Positions 46,874-56,339 of a stretch of DNA of 64,000 nt are shown in pieces. Each line of letters begins with the position of its first letter. Position 1 is the stretch's first letter. The position numbers and the translations under genes are program-made. The notes under the pieces are model-generated. The model saw only the letters and a program-made list of their open reading frames with translations. It did no database searches and was not told where the DNA came from. The DNA is from Lyngbya sp. PCC 8106 (lineage in GTDB: Bacteria; Cyanobacteriota; Cyanobacteriia; Cyanobacteriales; Microcoleaceae), in assembly GCF_000169095.1 (NCBI RefSeq), contig NZ_AAVU01000016.1, positions 62,001 through 126,000 of the forward strand. Reading direction: 5' to 3'.

Positions 46874-48777
46874 AGCTCATCTATTTTGATGTCATCTCTT
46901 TTAAATAAATATTGTCTTCCCCCATCAATACAGTGACCCGTCACGGGTATAATATTTTGTTTCATTAACATTTGAGTTAATTTTCGAGGAGACGTTCCCA
47001 GTTCTTGTGATAACTGTATTGCCGTAACATATTTATTCCGAAATTCTTCAATTTCATCGGTTTTAACCTGACGATGACGCCGAGATTTTCCTGGAGTTTG
47101 ATATTCGCAAGGAATCAACCCTTTATCCATCCAAAAAGCCGCCACTTCCTGCTTTATACCGAGCCGTTGAGCAACATCCCTAACCGTTAGAAAAGTCGCC
47201 TTATCCGCTTGAACTGACTGCCGAATTAAACCCTCAATATCCTCTTTTCTAAAAGAATATTGCTCTAACCCCGTTCCCATCCGTTTCCCACAAGGTTGAA
47301 TGAGTCCATCAAGAATTAGACGGGTAAACTTACCCGTTGTATATTGAAGTCCCGATAACTTTCTGACGGCTATTGAAAAAGAAATAATTTCACCTTCCCC
47401 ATGAAACCCAACTTCAACTGCTGCATCCAGATTTTTAATTAAAATCTCAGGACTTTCCGACTCAATTAACCATCTGCTGTAACCATCTATTGACGGCCCC
47501 CTCAACGCTTGAATACAAGAATAAGCCACCAAATCAACTACCGTCCGATTTCCAATCCCTAAAAAATTGGCAACTTCTGTCGTTTTTAATGCTTTTTCTT
47601 GCTTCTTTTGATAAGATGCTAAACTTCCTATTTTTACCAAAGTCATCATTCGCTTTCCCATTGTTTTGGTTGTTCCTTCTAGTTTTCCCAATTGAACTAA
47701 CCGTACAATAGAAGCTTCCGAGGTTCCAAGCTGTTTAGCCGCTTCCGTCGCCGGGATAAAATTTCTATGTTCACAAATAGATTCATGTAAACGACTTAAC
47801 TTAACATTTAAGTATCCCCCATCCCAATTTTGTGTGAGATAAGTTTCAAACGCTTCGTGTAAAAAAGAATAAGTTGGTTTGGGAAAATCGGTGTAAAGCT
47901 TGCGATAAAAACTACCAAAATCCTTGTTAATCCCAATAGATCTGGGCGAGGGCAATTCTTGATTTTTACGCCAATCCAGAAAAGCAAAAAAATTTTCAGG
48001 CCAATGGTCAAACTTTTGCAAAGCTTGATAAAGAACCGAATGAATCTTCGAGTTCGGCTTCATTACTCCAATAAATTTTCCCGTTGTATCGCAAGTATTA
48101 GATAACTGTCCGGCTATAAAAATTACAGCTTTTAACAAATTTTCCAAGTGTATTGTTCGCAAAGGATTATTCGCGTCAAAAAATGAGTTGGTCTGATTAA
48201 ATTCCGATGAAAAATAAATAATTTTAGATAAAATTACCTCGGAAGTTTCTACAAAAATAGGAGTCACTTGTCGCCAATCTTGTTCGCATTTGCACCGAAC
48301 TACCGAAGATTGTGACCAATTGAGGAATTTCCCACATTGGCAACACTTGTCAACTAAAAGACAGCGATGAATTGGACAAGTTGTTACTAACGATATATCC
48401 CATATTTTTCGGCGATAAGGGGATTCTTGCAAGCAAATCGGACAAATTTTTGTCGTTTTTTTGTGAATAAAATAGCCGGGAAGAGAATGATTAAACAGTT
48501 TAATAGAATTATCTGATCCATCCTGTTGAGAGGCTAAAAATGTCATCGACCATAATTTTTCTTCAGCAACCCCCGTTAATTCCGAGAGGGTGAAAAAGTC
48601 GTTTTTTTGAGGTTCAAGTAGATTGGCATTATATTGGTGTTGAGAAATCTTTGCTAAATCAAAAATCCATCGACAGGACTCATAAAAATTAGATTCGGTC
48701 AATCGTAAGAAGTAACCCGATAAACTTTCATCAGTTTTGGGTTGAGGTCGGTTCAGTAAAGGTTTCGATAGACTCAT
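46849..48777 (-). CDS. TnsD-like TniQ protein with extra HTH domains
   Basis: A 642-residue protein. Residues ~5-190 match the TniQ core (LLNRPQPKTDESLSGYFLRL, CPICL, CPIHR, CCQCG, CKC). The C-terminal half (~345-640) adds several excisionase/MerR-like DNA-binding segments: ATEAAKQLGTSEASIVRLV, TEVANFLGIGNRTV, VRDVAQRLGIKQEVAAFWM and AIQLSQELGTSPRKL. A long DNA-reading array fits a TnsD-type protein that recognises a fixed chromosomal site. It is read opposite to tnsABC, unlike tnsD in Tn7. The gyrB end would be its natural candidate target. Confidence 0.82.
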   Translation of the reverse strand: MSLSKPLLNRPQPKTDESLSGYFLRLTESNFYESCRWIFDLAKISQHQYNANLLEPQKNDFFTLSELTGVAEEKLWSMTFLASQQDGSDNSIKLFNHSLPGYFIHKKTTKICPICLQESPYRRKIWDISLVTTCPIHRCLLVDKCCQCGKFLNWSQSSVVRCKCEQDWRQVTPIFVETSEVILSKIIYFSSEFNQTNSFFDANNPLRTIHLENLLKAVIFIAGQLSNTCDTTGKFIGVMKPNSKIHSVLYQALQKFDHWPENFFAFLDWRKNQELPSPRSIGINKDFGSFYRKLYTDFPKPTYSFLHEAFETYLTQNWDGGYLNVKLSRLHESICEHRNFIPATEAAKQLGTSEASIVRLVQLGKLEGTTKTMGKRMMTLVKIGSLASYQKKQEKALKTTEVANFLGIGNRTVVDLVAYSCIQALRGPSIDGYSRWLIESESPEILIKNLDAAVEVGFHGEGEIISFSIAVRKLSGLQYTTGKFTRLILDGLIQPCGKRMGTGLEQYSFRKEDIEGLIRQSVQADKATFLTVRDVAQRLGIKQEVAAFWMDKGLIPCEYQTPGKSRRHRQVKTDEIEEFRNKYVTAIQLSQELGTSPRKLTQMLMKQNIIPVTGHCIDGGRQYLFKRDDIKIDELQFVSENI

Positions 48778-48832
48778 GAAATTTTATGATATTGTCTGAC
48801 TGTTGATAGATAAAGAAAGAGAATCAAATTGA

Positions 48833-50650
48833 TCAACGAATTGATAAAAGCTTGATTTTTAAGGGCTTCACAGAGATAGATTGAGAATTAGATTCTTTTC
48901 CCATCGCTTCAGTCATCAAACCCAAAAGTGCTGCGGTGCGATATTCAAAAAAAGCGTCAAAATCATCCGTCCAAAGCGTGTAGGGTTCAATCAGATGGGA
49001 GAATAAAATCTGATCGATCCTTTTTTTTGACATTCCCTGCTTCCGCAATTTAGCCAAATACTCAGAAGGGGCTTTTCCACCCAACAATTTATTCGTCTTT
49101 AACTTCAAAGGCGTTTTATTTACGATACTGTTGTATCGAGTTCGAGGAATTCCTTGGGATTTGCACCACTGCTGCGGAAAAATATGATGATTCTCAATCT
49201 TTTCATCAAAATACTGAACCGAATTAATCGATTCTCCACTGAAAAAGTCTAACGCCCCTTCCCGTCTTAACAACGCCGAAATTGCCCGATAGGTTGAACC
49301 CTGAGAATTGGTTAAGTTCTGCAACCGTTCCTCCGTTAAAAAAGCTTCGAGTACCGTTGCGGGGATATTTCCATCCTGCAACCACTGGGGAACTTCAATC
49401 AAATCCTTTGCCGCTTTTCCTTCCCTACCCCGCGAATAAGTTCCCGATGCCGCACCGCAATAAAACCATTGTAATAATAACCTGCGGATTGCATCGACTT
49501 TAACTCCTTCTCCCAAAATAACGAATAACGGTGCCATCACCACCAATTGCATGGGATAGGGTAAATCATCCGCGTCAAAAATTGCCTGTTCGTATAAAAA
49601 CCGTGCGGCTTTTTCTAACCCAACAGAAATCGGTTCCGACCATTTTTGATATTGGTCTTGGCTTAAATTTAAGATTCGATTCCGACTCATACTCACCGAG
49701 GGGAGTTTATCGACAGAACAACCTTTCTCTAAGGCTTCCATCCGTTGAGTATAGCTATCGATTAAAGCGATGGATTGTAAAAAATCACTGGGTTTTAATA
49801 ACCTTAATACTCGATAAGCTGCAAACCGTTTTTCTCGGTTTTGCCAATCGAAACGCAAATTAAAATCTTCGGCCGCAAAGGAGGAGGTTAACAGATTAAA
49901 CTGGGTGAGTTCCTGCTGTTTTTGGTTGTGCTTCTCAAAAATATAACAAACTGCTTCTTTCGGGAGTGAAGGTCGCAGGACAAATAATCCCATCTGATAA
50001 TGTTCAAACTGCTTAATGACTTCTCGTTCAAACCGTTCGATTAACTCGATCTTTTGAGAATTCCCCTGCCAATATTTCCAATATCCGCTTCGCCACTGCA
50101 TAAAGTTGAAGACTTCCGAGACGGGGAATAAACCCAATTCAAATTCTTTCTCGGTTGTCGAACAATCGATGGTCGGTTCTGCGAGTTGCTGTAGCTTTTT
50201 GTTCGCTTTTAATCCGATAATGGCATCTACGCGATCGGTGTGGGGATAATCTAACGCTTTTTCTATATCGAGATAGTACCAACGTTGGTCGGGTTTATAG
50301 CGTTTTCCTCGGTCGATCCAAACGGGTTGGTTTGAAAGCAAACTCATCCATAATGTTGTGGTGCGTTGCTGTCCGTCGAGAATTAATCCTTTGGGTTCTA
50401 TCAAGTTGTCAGAAGCTACCCCCTCAATGGGACGGTATTTGAATTTGATATCGGGATTTCCTCGTTGCAATAACATTACCGCCCCAATGGGAAAGCCAAG
50501 AGAAACCGAAGCGATCGCCTCTTTAATTCGTTCTTCTGTCCAACACCAGGAACGTTGAAAGTCTACGAGTTGGATTTTTCCGGTTTTGATATCTCGCAGC
50601 AGGTCGAGTAATGGTTCTTTGATGAGGTCGTAGGTTGATAAAGCATTCAT
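48833..50650 (-). CDS. DUF262 / HNH nuclease (GmrSD-like)
   Basis: A 605-residue protein. The N-terminal DUF262 (ParB/Srx-like) domain shows VDFQRSWCWTEERIKEAIAS, FPIGAVMLLQRG and LILDGQQRTTTLWMSL. The C-terminal part has an HNH-type motif, ENHHIFPQQW followed by VNKTPLKLKTNK. This layout resembles type IV modified-DNA restriction enzymes such as GmrSD, with both parts in one chain, or the DUF262-containing defence nucleases. Position in the cargo region of a transposon supports a defence role. Upstream are two small HTH genes on the same strand. Confidence 0.8.
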   Translation of the reverse strand: MNALSTYDLIKEPLLDLLRDIKTGKIQLVDFQRSWCWTEERIKEAIASVSLGFPIGAVMLLQRGNPDIKFKYRPIEGVASDNLIEPKGLILDGQQRTTTLWMSLLSNQPVWIDRGKRYKPDQRWYYLDIEKALDYPHTDRVDAIIGLKANKKLQQLAEPTIDCSTTEKEFELGLFPVSEVFNFMQWRSGYWKYWQGNSQKIELIERFEREVIKQFEHYQMGLFVLRPSLPKEAVCYIFEKHNQKQQELTQFNLLTSSFAAEDFNLRFDWQNREKRFAAYRVLRLLKPSDFLQSIALIDSYTQRMEALEKGCSVDKLPSVSMSRNRILNLSQDQYQKWSEPISVGLEKAARFLYEQAIFDADDLPYPMQLVVMAPLFVILGEGVKVDAIRRLLLQWFYCGAASGTYSRGREGKAAKDLIEVPQWLQDGNIPATVLEAFLTEERLQNLTNSQGSTYRAISALLRREGALDFFSGESINSVQYFDEKIENHHIFPQQWCKSQGIPRTRYNSIVNKTPLKLKTNKLLGGKAPSEYLAKLRKQGMSKKRIDQILFSHLIEPYTLWTDDFDAFFEYRTAALLGLMTEAMGKESNSQSISVKPLKIKLLSIR

Positions 50651-50753
50651 GTGATCGCCTTTTTAAATAAAAACTGTCCAATTTCCAGCCTAAAGTTGAA
50701 GGGATAGAGAAAACAAGGGGTTTAGCGTTGAATTGGTCGTGAGTCACGATCAG

Positions 50754-51044
50754 TTATTCTTGGGGGAAGTTGGGGGGTAGGGTAACAATACCTTGAGTTT
50801 GCAGTTGACGGAATTGGTTGATTAAGTCGGCGTATCGCAGCAAACGCAACACATAGGTGGGACGACGGTGAAAGTTGTGTCCCCAATCTTTGATGGTGTG
50901 AGGGCTGAGTCCGGTTGCTTGGGCGATCGCGTGAATGCAGGCTTTGCGATAACTCCGGTTGGGATCGGGCTGAACCCAACGGCGGCAATAGTCTGAGGGT
51001 TCTAATGGTAGGTTGCGAATGCGATCAAAGCGATGACGATCCAA
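50754..51044 (-). CDS. Small HTH-like protein, copy 1
   Basis: A 96-residue protein from TTG 51042-51044. It shares the pattern LPLEP-x-(D/E)-YC-x-RWV and AxATGLSPxTIxxWGxNFxxRP with the next gene. The AQATGLSPHTIKDWG segment reads as a helix-turn-helix. Family not recognised. A weak (TTG) start and no clear binding site make the start uncertain. It is transcribed in line with the DUF262 gene, 103 bases ahead of it. Confidence 0.55.
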   Translation of the reverse strand: MDRHRFDRIRNLPLEPSDYCRRWVQPDPNRSYRKACIHAIAQATGLSPHTIKDWGHNFHRRPTYVLRLLRYADLINQFRQLQTQGIVTLPPNFPQE

Positions 51045-51129
51045 CGAGATTTACCCGAGGGTTTGCAATGTCTAGGTTAAATAATCTCAGGATTCAATTC
51101 AAGGGTTTTACTCGTGAAGTACGACTAAT

Positions 51130-51429
51130 TTAAGTTTGGGGATAGTCGGGGGGTAAGACAATTTTACGGACTTGATTGAGCATATCGGCTAAACGCAGGG
51201 TATGGGTGACGTGATCGGGTCGTTTCTCGAAGTTTTTGCCCCAATTCTCGATTGTTCTGGGACTCAACCCCGTAGCTGCCGCCAGAGATTCGACACAAGC
51301 CTTTCGATACCCCCGTTCTTCGGGGGACAATTCAACCCATCTTTGACAGTATTCCAATGGCTCCAAGGGCAGTCGTGTTAGCGCATCAATCCTATATTGC
51401 GCTTTTAGAGGTTGCCTGTCTATTCCCAT
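51130..51429 (-). CDS. Small HTH-like protein, copy 2
   Basis: A 99-residue paralogue of the preceding gene with ATG 51427-51429. The alignment covers the full length (LTRLPLEPLEYCQRWVELSP..., AAATGLSPRTIENWGKNF, ending LPPDYPQ against LPPNFPQ). The tandem duplication is diverged, so it is not recent. Presumably DNA-binding regulators of the adjacent defence gene; that is inference. Confidence 0.6.
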   Translation of the reverse strand: MGIDRQPLKAQYRIDALTRLPLEPLEYCQRWVELSPEERGYRKACVESLAAATGLSPRTIENWGKNFEKRPDHVTHTLRLADMLNQVRKIVLPPDYPQT

Positions 51430-51872
51430 ATTTGCGATCGCCGACTTCGATAGTCGTATTTTACGAGTTTTTTCTTCGGATTTTGAGAGTTAACAGCTAT
51501 CCATCGCAGAGCATCGCTATTATTGGATGGAAAATGGATTTTTGGTCGGATACAGTTGTGGAGATTTGTAATGCTTTTCATTATTAATGAATCCGTAAAA
51601 TTACGGAGATTAACTAAAAATAGAATACCGATAAAATTTAAAAAGTTCAGTAGGTCTACTGTTGACCAGCTTGGGCGGTCGGTCTAAGCTTGAAAGTAGA
51701 GTATCCTCAATCCGATATCCGTTGCCACCACTAACACTTTTATGGGTTCCAATATTAGCCGTTATTTCCCATTTTTTCCGATAGGATTTGAGAGGATTAT
51801 CGACAGAATATTTAAACGTATTCTGACAATTTTTTAAGTTAATTTTACATTCATTAACCCAGGAGATTGAAA
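51430..51872. other. Intergenic region with palindrome
   Basis: TCCGTAA-AA-TTACGGA at 51592-51607 is a 7-bp perfect hairpin or operator. No gene seen. Confidence 0.5.
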
Positions 51873-52391
51873 ATGAAAGCTTCCGTACTTTCTGGTTTAG
51901 CTGTTGCTTTGATGTCGAGTTTATTTAGCCAACCCGTCCACGCTGAAATGTTGACGTTAGGAGAGGCTTCTGGCGGTCAGTTGGTCAGACTGGACACCCA
52001 ATCAATTCAACGGAATGGGGGAGGGGCGAGTTGGTGGTCGGGATTTACTTATTATCTCGGAAATGAACGAATTAATGCCGGCGCCCATTGCGGTCGAGGA
52101 ATTTGGGAAGTCGATGGTCAAGAATATTCTCCCCAGTCTCAAGCCACTCGTAATATGTTAAAAGTCGTTTGTTCCGCTCGACATATACGACCGATGGAAG
52201 ATATGGGTTTTGTTTTGGTATTTGACCCTCCTTCTAACGTGCGTTCTTCTCCGGGTGGAAATGTTAAATGTACTCTGGAAGATATGCAGGTTGTATCGGT
52301 TTATGTTGAACCTGAAAACGGGTGGTATATGACCAATGCTTGCGGCGGGAGAGGATGGATTCACGAAACACAAATTCGGACGTTTCGTTAA
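51873..52391 (+). CDS. Secreted protein with SH3-like C-terminal segment
   Basis: A 172-residue protein from ATG 51873 (preceded by AGGAG); signal peptide MKASVLSGLAVALMSSLFSQ, cleaved after the AxA-like site VHA. The C-terminal ~60 residues, VFDPPSNVRSSPGG through GGRGWIHETQI, resemble a bacterial SH3 domain. The four cysteines in the mature part could form disulfides. No substrate or pathway recognised. It lies between the HTH genes and the CRISPR operon. Confidence 0.65.
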   Translation: MKASVLSGLAVALMSSLFSQPVHAEMLTLGEASGGQLVRLDTQSIQRNGGGASWWSGFTYYLGNERINAGAHCGRGIWEVDGQEYSPQSQATRNMLKVVCSARHIRPMEDMGFVLVFDPPSNVRSSPGGNVKCTLEDMQVVSVYVEPENGWYMTNACGGRGWIHETQIRTFR

Positions 52392-52559
52392 CCAATAATT
52401 CTCGAATTTTGGGGGCAAATCCAATCAATAATTTTGGCGATTTTCCCCGTCCAGTTTGAAAATTTAGTGACGTTGCAGTTGTTTTTTTTCAATGATTCGC
52501 TTTTTAAATAAAAGGCGATCAACAGTTGAGTCAATTCTTGTGAAGGAGCTTTAACTTAA

Positions 52560-54038
52560 ATGGCTAATTACTTGGTTTTACAAGTTCTAGGAAATAACGA
52601 TATAAAGATTTCGTCAGATCAAGCCAAAAACAGCATACAAAAATGTAAAACTTTTGAGGATTTTCACGAGGAAGTAGATTTCCTCGAAGAATTAATGCTA
52701 GAGGATATCGAGCAAGTTAAATTTCCTTTGATTAGAAAAGTTTATGACCGTCTACAAAAGGAAGCTAATATTCACTTTGGAATAATTCTCACCAATCAGC
52801 AAGCCTGGATAGAACATCACAATATTAGCGGTCAGACGTTTAGTGATTTAATGGCATCCGATGGCTATTGGTGGCGAAATATTCTTTCTCAATGGTGTCA
52901 AGCAAAAAATATAAATCTGCATTTAATTCATTTAGAAATTCAGCCGGAATTAGAAAATGGAGTTGCCAACTGGGATGGCATGGCTAAAACTATAGAAAAT
53001 CTTTTGAGCGGACAAGAAAATCCGATGATTTCGTTCAAAAACCAACACATTATTTTTCAGCCTCCCAATTCAGATAAAATCACTTTTGATAAATTTATCA
53101 TCCAACACAGTAGCGGTACTCCTGCTTTAAGTAGTGCTTTGTATCTCTGGGGAGTTGAACAAAAAATAGCGGGTCAACAGGTTGAGTTCGTTTATATTTC
53201 TCGGCAAGATACATCCCTTAATGAGCATAGCGGAGATCACTGGCAATGGCGTTTAAAAGTACCCCAAATTCAGCAGTTATTAGAGATACAGGATTTTGCA
53301 GGCGCGTTAAAACTAATAACTGAAAATGAGCGGGAGCAAACTCGGAATAAATTGAAACAGCTAGATCGGGCTGTTTCTTTTAACCTTTTCGCGAAAAAAA
53401 CAAAATTTTCTTCTCCAAAAGATGAAATTATAGAACGAATTGCGATCGCGCTGTGGAGTGAACAAGCGTTTCGCGATCGCGGACAATGGATGCACTGGTA
53501 TTTAAGGGTAGCAGGTGCGTTTGAACTGGCTATTTTCTGTTTGGTTGAATGCCAGGGTTCGGGCAAGTATTATTGGGAAAGAACATCGGACAAAGTAGTT
53601 TTAAAGTATCGAGAACTAAATCAACAAGAGATAGAATTTCGGCTTGAAATCAAAAGTACAGTTAAACTATTGAGTCAGGGTTCGTACTTGGAAAGAAACA
53701 ATTACCATAAACGACAAATTAACTATCAAGTCAATTCTGTATCTAATGTTCCTGACTGGACAGAGTTTAAAATTTTTTACTGCAAAAATTGGTTGCAAGG
53801 GAAAAGCTTTCTCAGTTTGAGAAATGAACTTTATCATACCCTGATGGGAGATGCAATTGATAAATATTTGGATGAAGAAACAGACGATATCGGAACTGTT
53901 AAGGATTCCAAACATTCCTCACAAATTGCTATTGATTGGCTGAATTATATTGTCAATCTTGCCAACCTTTCAACCGAGGTTGAAAAACAAGTTAAAGATT
54001 ACGAAAACCTAGTTGCTGAAATCAAAAGGACGCTGTAA
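52560..54038 (+). CDS. CARF-HEPN ribonuclease (Csm6/Csx1-like)
   Basis: A 492-residue protein heading the type III operon. Around residues 182-193 it has HSSGTPALSSAL, matching the ligand-binding loop of CARF domains. Near the C-terminus is RNELYH with R421 and H426, an R-x4-H HEPN ribonuclease motif. CARF-HEPN proteins are activated by cyclic oligoadenylate made by Cas10 and cut RNA indiscriminately. The domains are diverged from well-known Csm6, so the class is inferred from motifs and context. Its stop overlaps the cas10 ATG by one base. Confidence 0.7.
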   Translation: MANYLVLQVLGNNDIKISSDQAKNSIQKCKTFEDFHEEVDFLEELMLEDIEQVKFPLIRKVYDRLQKEANIHFGIILTNQQAWIEHHNISGQTFSDLMASDGYWWRNILSQWCQAKNINLHLIHLEIQPELENGVANWDGMAKTIENLLSGQENPMISFKNQHIIFQPPNSDKITFDKFIIQHSSGTPALSSALYLWGVEQKIAGQQVEFVYISRQDTSLNEHSGDHWQWRLKVPQIQQLLEIQDFAGALKLITENEREQTRNKLKQLDRAVSFNLFAKKTKFSSPKDEIIERIAIALWSEQAFRDRGQWMHWYLRVAGAFELAIFCLVECQGSGKYYWERTSDKVVLKYRELNQQEIEFRLEIKSTVKLLSQGSYLERNNYHKRQINYQVNSVSNVPDWTEFKIFYCKNWLQGKSFLSLRNELYHTLMGDAIDKYLDEETDDIGTVKDSKHSSQIAIDWLNYIVNLANLSTEVEKQVKDYENLVAEIKRTL

Positions 54039-56242
54039 TGGAATTACCGGATTGGTTGCAAAAACAACAACAGCTATATTCTAAACTGCCAGAAACCCCA
54101 CCCTCTCGATCAACTCATCCCGTTAGCGGTGAATGGCAAACTTCCGACTATTTAACTAATCAATTTTGGTGGGGAGGAGGTGCAACTGGGGAATCTTGCG
54201 AACAAATTAGCCAATCTGATCCAACTCTAACTCAAGTTGGCGCGATCACCTTCGGCCCGGTTCAAACCTTTTTAGGAGGAGGAAACCGCCTGCGGGACTG
54301 GGCGGTTGGTTCCTGGTTGTGTCATTACTTAGCAGGTGTTTTAATCTATCGTTGGGAAGAAGCCGGAGGTCAAGTATTACTACCTTTACATCATTCCTCG
54401 CCCTTATTGCGATGGTTACATGGTGAAACTGGCATCGATGAAACATTTTGGCAAGCCGAACTTCCCAACGTACTCACCGGACTTTTTCCCGACGAACCCC
54501 AATGGTGGGATAACTGCAAACAAATTATCTCAACCGAATGGGGACGGTTTCTGCAACAACTCGAACAAGCTGCGATCGCCCATAACCGCTATCTCAATGG
54601 AGTCGGTTGGCAGGTTATTCTTGCCGATCATCATTATTTTTGGACAATTTACGGCGACTCTCAACCCCTGCGACCTGATCGCGCAGTTGAGGATATAGAA
54701 CAACTCCATCAACGCCTGGAAGCCGCCAAACTCGGGCGAAACTGGCGAGGAACTTGGTGGGGTGGACGGACTAGCCCCAGCGCCGGGAGTTTATCGATTT
54801 GGCACCCAGGCTTAAAACCCATTGATCGAGGTGGAACTTGGGGATTACCAAATAGTACCTTGAATCAATGGTGGGAAAAAATTGCCGAAAATAGCCGACT
54901 CTCCGGGTTATTTTCCCGCAGCGATCGCCTCAACAGTATCGAAATGGTGAAGCGGTTGGCATCTGTACCAGAAATTATCTGTCCGACCCTAGAACGATTA
55001 TGGGGTAAAAAGCCCCCCGATTGTCCTTGGGAACGTTTTCCTGATCGCACTGCTGCGGCTGCGGCTTGGATACCGCAAATGGGTTTATCTGAGGTTTGGA
55101 ATAAGGAATTAGGCGATTACGATAAATACTTTTTTGAGGATCAACCGAAGCGTCTGTGGGGAATACCTGCTGTTGATCGCCAATCCCAAACCTACACCCA
55201 TCCCCGAGTTTTAGAACGCCGCAATATCGACTCTGAAGAAATTTCCGACTGGGAAAGCAGTATTCCCAAAGGTTGGGAAAGCACCATTGAATGGACGGTG
55301 GGCTGGCGGGGTGATGGTGACAAAATGGGAAAATGGCTATCTGGACAGCAATACAGCAAACTCGAACTTCCCTGGGAGAGATGGCATCCTAGCCCAGAAG
55401 CGATCGCCGAGTATCAACTCGATATCGAACCGCCCAACCCATCGGGAACGAGAGTTGTAGAACTGCCCCACATGGTTGATCTGTCGGTGTTGTTTAGTTT
55501 GTGGAACCGACTGCTGTACAAACTCACCGAAGACCATCACAACGGACGGGTGATATTTGCGGGGGGAGATGACTTTTTGCTGTTGGGGCCAATCACCGAA
55601 GCGATCGCCCTCACGAGTAACTTACACACCCTTTGGACGGGAAACCCTTCACCCTTGACTCAACCCCTCGATCCGCCGGTGGATGGTTGGGTGCAATACG
55701 AAAATCAAATTTATCCGGTTCCGGGGCATCAAATGAATTTTAGCTTGGGAGTGGTGATCGCCCAACGTCGCATTCCTCAATCACTGTGGCATCGAGGACT
55801 GAACGACGCCTACAAACACGCCAAAAATCAAGGTCGCAACCGGGTTTGTATTCGGGTGTTGTTCAACAGCGGTCAATCTTTGGAGTGGGTTTGTCCCTGG
55901 CCGTTGTGGAATTTGTTGATGACTGTCGAACCGACGGCAGAAGACAAAACCGATCTCAACTGTTGGGAAAAGTTACTCAGCTATCTCGACAGCACCCGTA
56001 TTCAAGAATCTTCTCCAGCTACAGTCCGAGATTTAATCGATACCTTGTGGGCGAGTGTGAAATTACCCTTGTGTTGGGAACAAGTGGAAACGACGGCTAA
56101 AGCCTATGACCGACGGGCGTTTCGAGATGAAATAGGCGACTGGCAATGGTGGTTAAACTGGATCGCCCTCAGAGGTTTTCTCGCCCGTCAACAGCGAGAA
56201 AGAGACAAGTGGATCGAACGGGTTAGGGCAGGGGAAGAATGA
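54038..56242 (+). CDS. cmr2: Type III-B Cas10 (Cmr2)
   Basis: A 734-residue Cas10. The cyclase GGDD is intact (G509-G510-D511-D512 in VIFAGGDDFLLLGP), and WRGDGDKMGKWLSG matches the first palm motif of Cmr2. The N-terminus (TFGPVQTFLGGGNRLRDWAV) fits Cmr2 but shows no His-Asp pair of an active HD nuclease. So it should make cyclic oligoadenylate on target binding, while DNA cleavage by HD is doubtful. It shares one base with the preceding gene. Confidence 0.88.
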   Translation: MELPDWLQKQQQLYSKLPETPPSRSTHPVSGEWQTSDYLTNQFWWGGGATGESCEQISQSDPTLTQVGAITFGPVQTFLGGGNRLRDWAVGSWLCHYLAGVLIYRWEEAGGQVLLPLHHSSPLLRWLHGETGIDETFWQAELPNVLTGLFPDEPQWWDNCKQIISTEWGRFLQQLEQAAIAHNRYLNGVGWQVILADHHYFWTIYGDSQPLRPDRAVEDIEQLHQRLEAAKLGRNWRGTWWGGRTSPSAGSLSIWHPGLKPIDRGGTWGLPNSTLNQWWEKIAENSRLSGLFSRSDRLNSIEMVKRLASVPEIICPTLERLWGKKPPDCPWERFPDRTAAAAAWIPQMGLSEVWNKELGDYDKYFFEDQPKRLWGIPAVDRQSQTYTHPRVLERRNIDSEEISDWESSIPKGWESTIEWTVGWRGDGDKMGKWLSGQQYSKLELPWERWHPSPEAIAEYQLDIEPPNPSGTRVVELPHMVDLSVLFSLWNRLLYKLTEDHHNGRVIFAGGDDFLLLGPITEAIALTSNLHTLWTGNPSPLTQPLDPPVDGWVQYENQIYPVPGHQMNFSLGVVIAQRRIPQSLWHRGLNDAYKHAKNQGRNRVCIRVLFNSGQSLEWVCPWPLWNLLMTVEPTAEDKTDLNCWEKLLSYLDSTRIQESSPATVRDLIDTLWASVKLPLCWEQVETTAKAYDRRAFRDEIGDWQWWLNWIALRGFLARQQRERDKWIERVRAGEE

Positions 56243-56243
56243 T

Positions 56244-56317
56244 TTGGGTTTCGGGTTTGATTGAACATAACACCTAACACCCAACACCCAACACCTGACA
56301 CCTGACACCAAACACCC
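56244..56317. repeat. Heptad repeat cluster in the cmr2-cmr3 gap, copy 1
   Basis: A run of heptads of the type AACACCT/AACACCC/GACACCT follows the segment GGGTTTCGGGTTTGATTGAA. The same sequence, inverted, lies at 62687-62742. It fills most of the 97-base gap inside an otherwise tight operon. Confidence 0.85.
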
Positions 56318-56339
56318 AATTCACATTACAGGAGGAACC

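Larger units (their letters stand above)
40900..48777. mobile_element. Tn7-like transposon, tns-gene end
   Basis: The proposed terminus TGTTGTTGG begins at 40900, then three 21-bp repeats, a hairpin and the tnsA-tnsB-tnsC-tniQ unit reading inward, with a second TniQ-family gene convergent. Terminal TGT is usual for Tn7 relatives. The opposite end was not found on either strand and is probably beyond 64,000 or too diverged to spot. Genes from 48.8 kb onward would then be cargo. I saw no type I Cascade or Cas12k gene, so there is no evidence here of CRISPR-guided transposition. Confidence 0.75.

Noticed and set aside
40900..48777. CRISPR-associated transposon (CAST)
   Set aside because: No Cas12k or type I Cascade gene is seen near the tns genes; the type III-B locus has no known role in guiding Tn7-like transposition. 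It could be reconsidered if guide genes lie beyond 64 kb.
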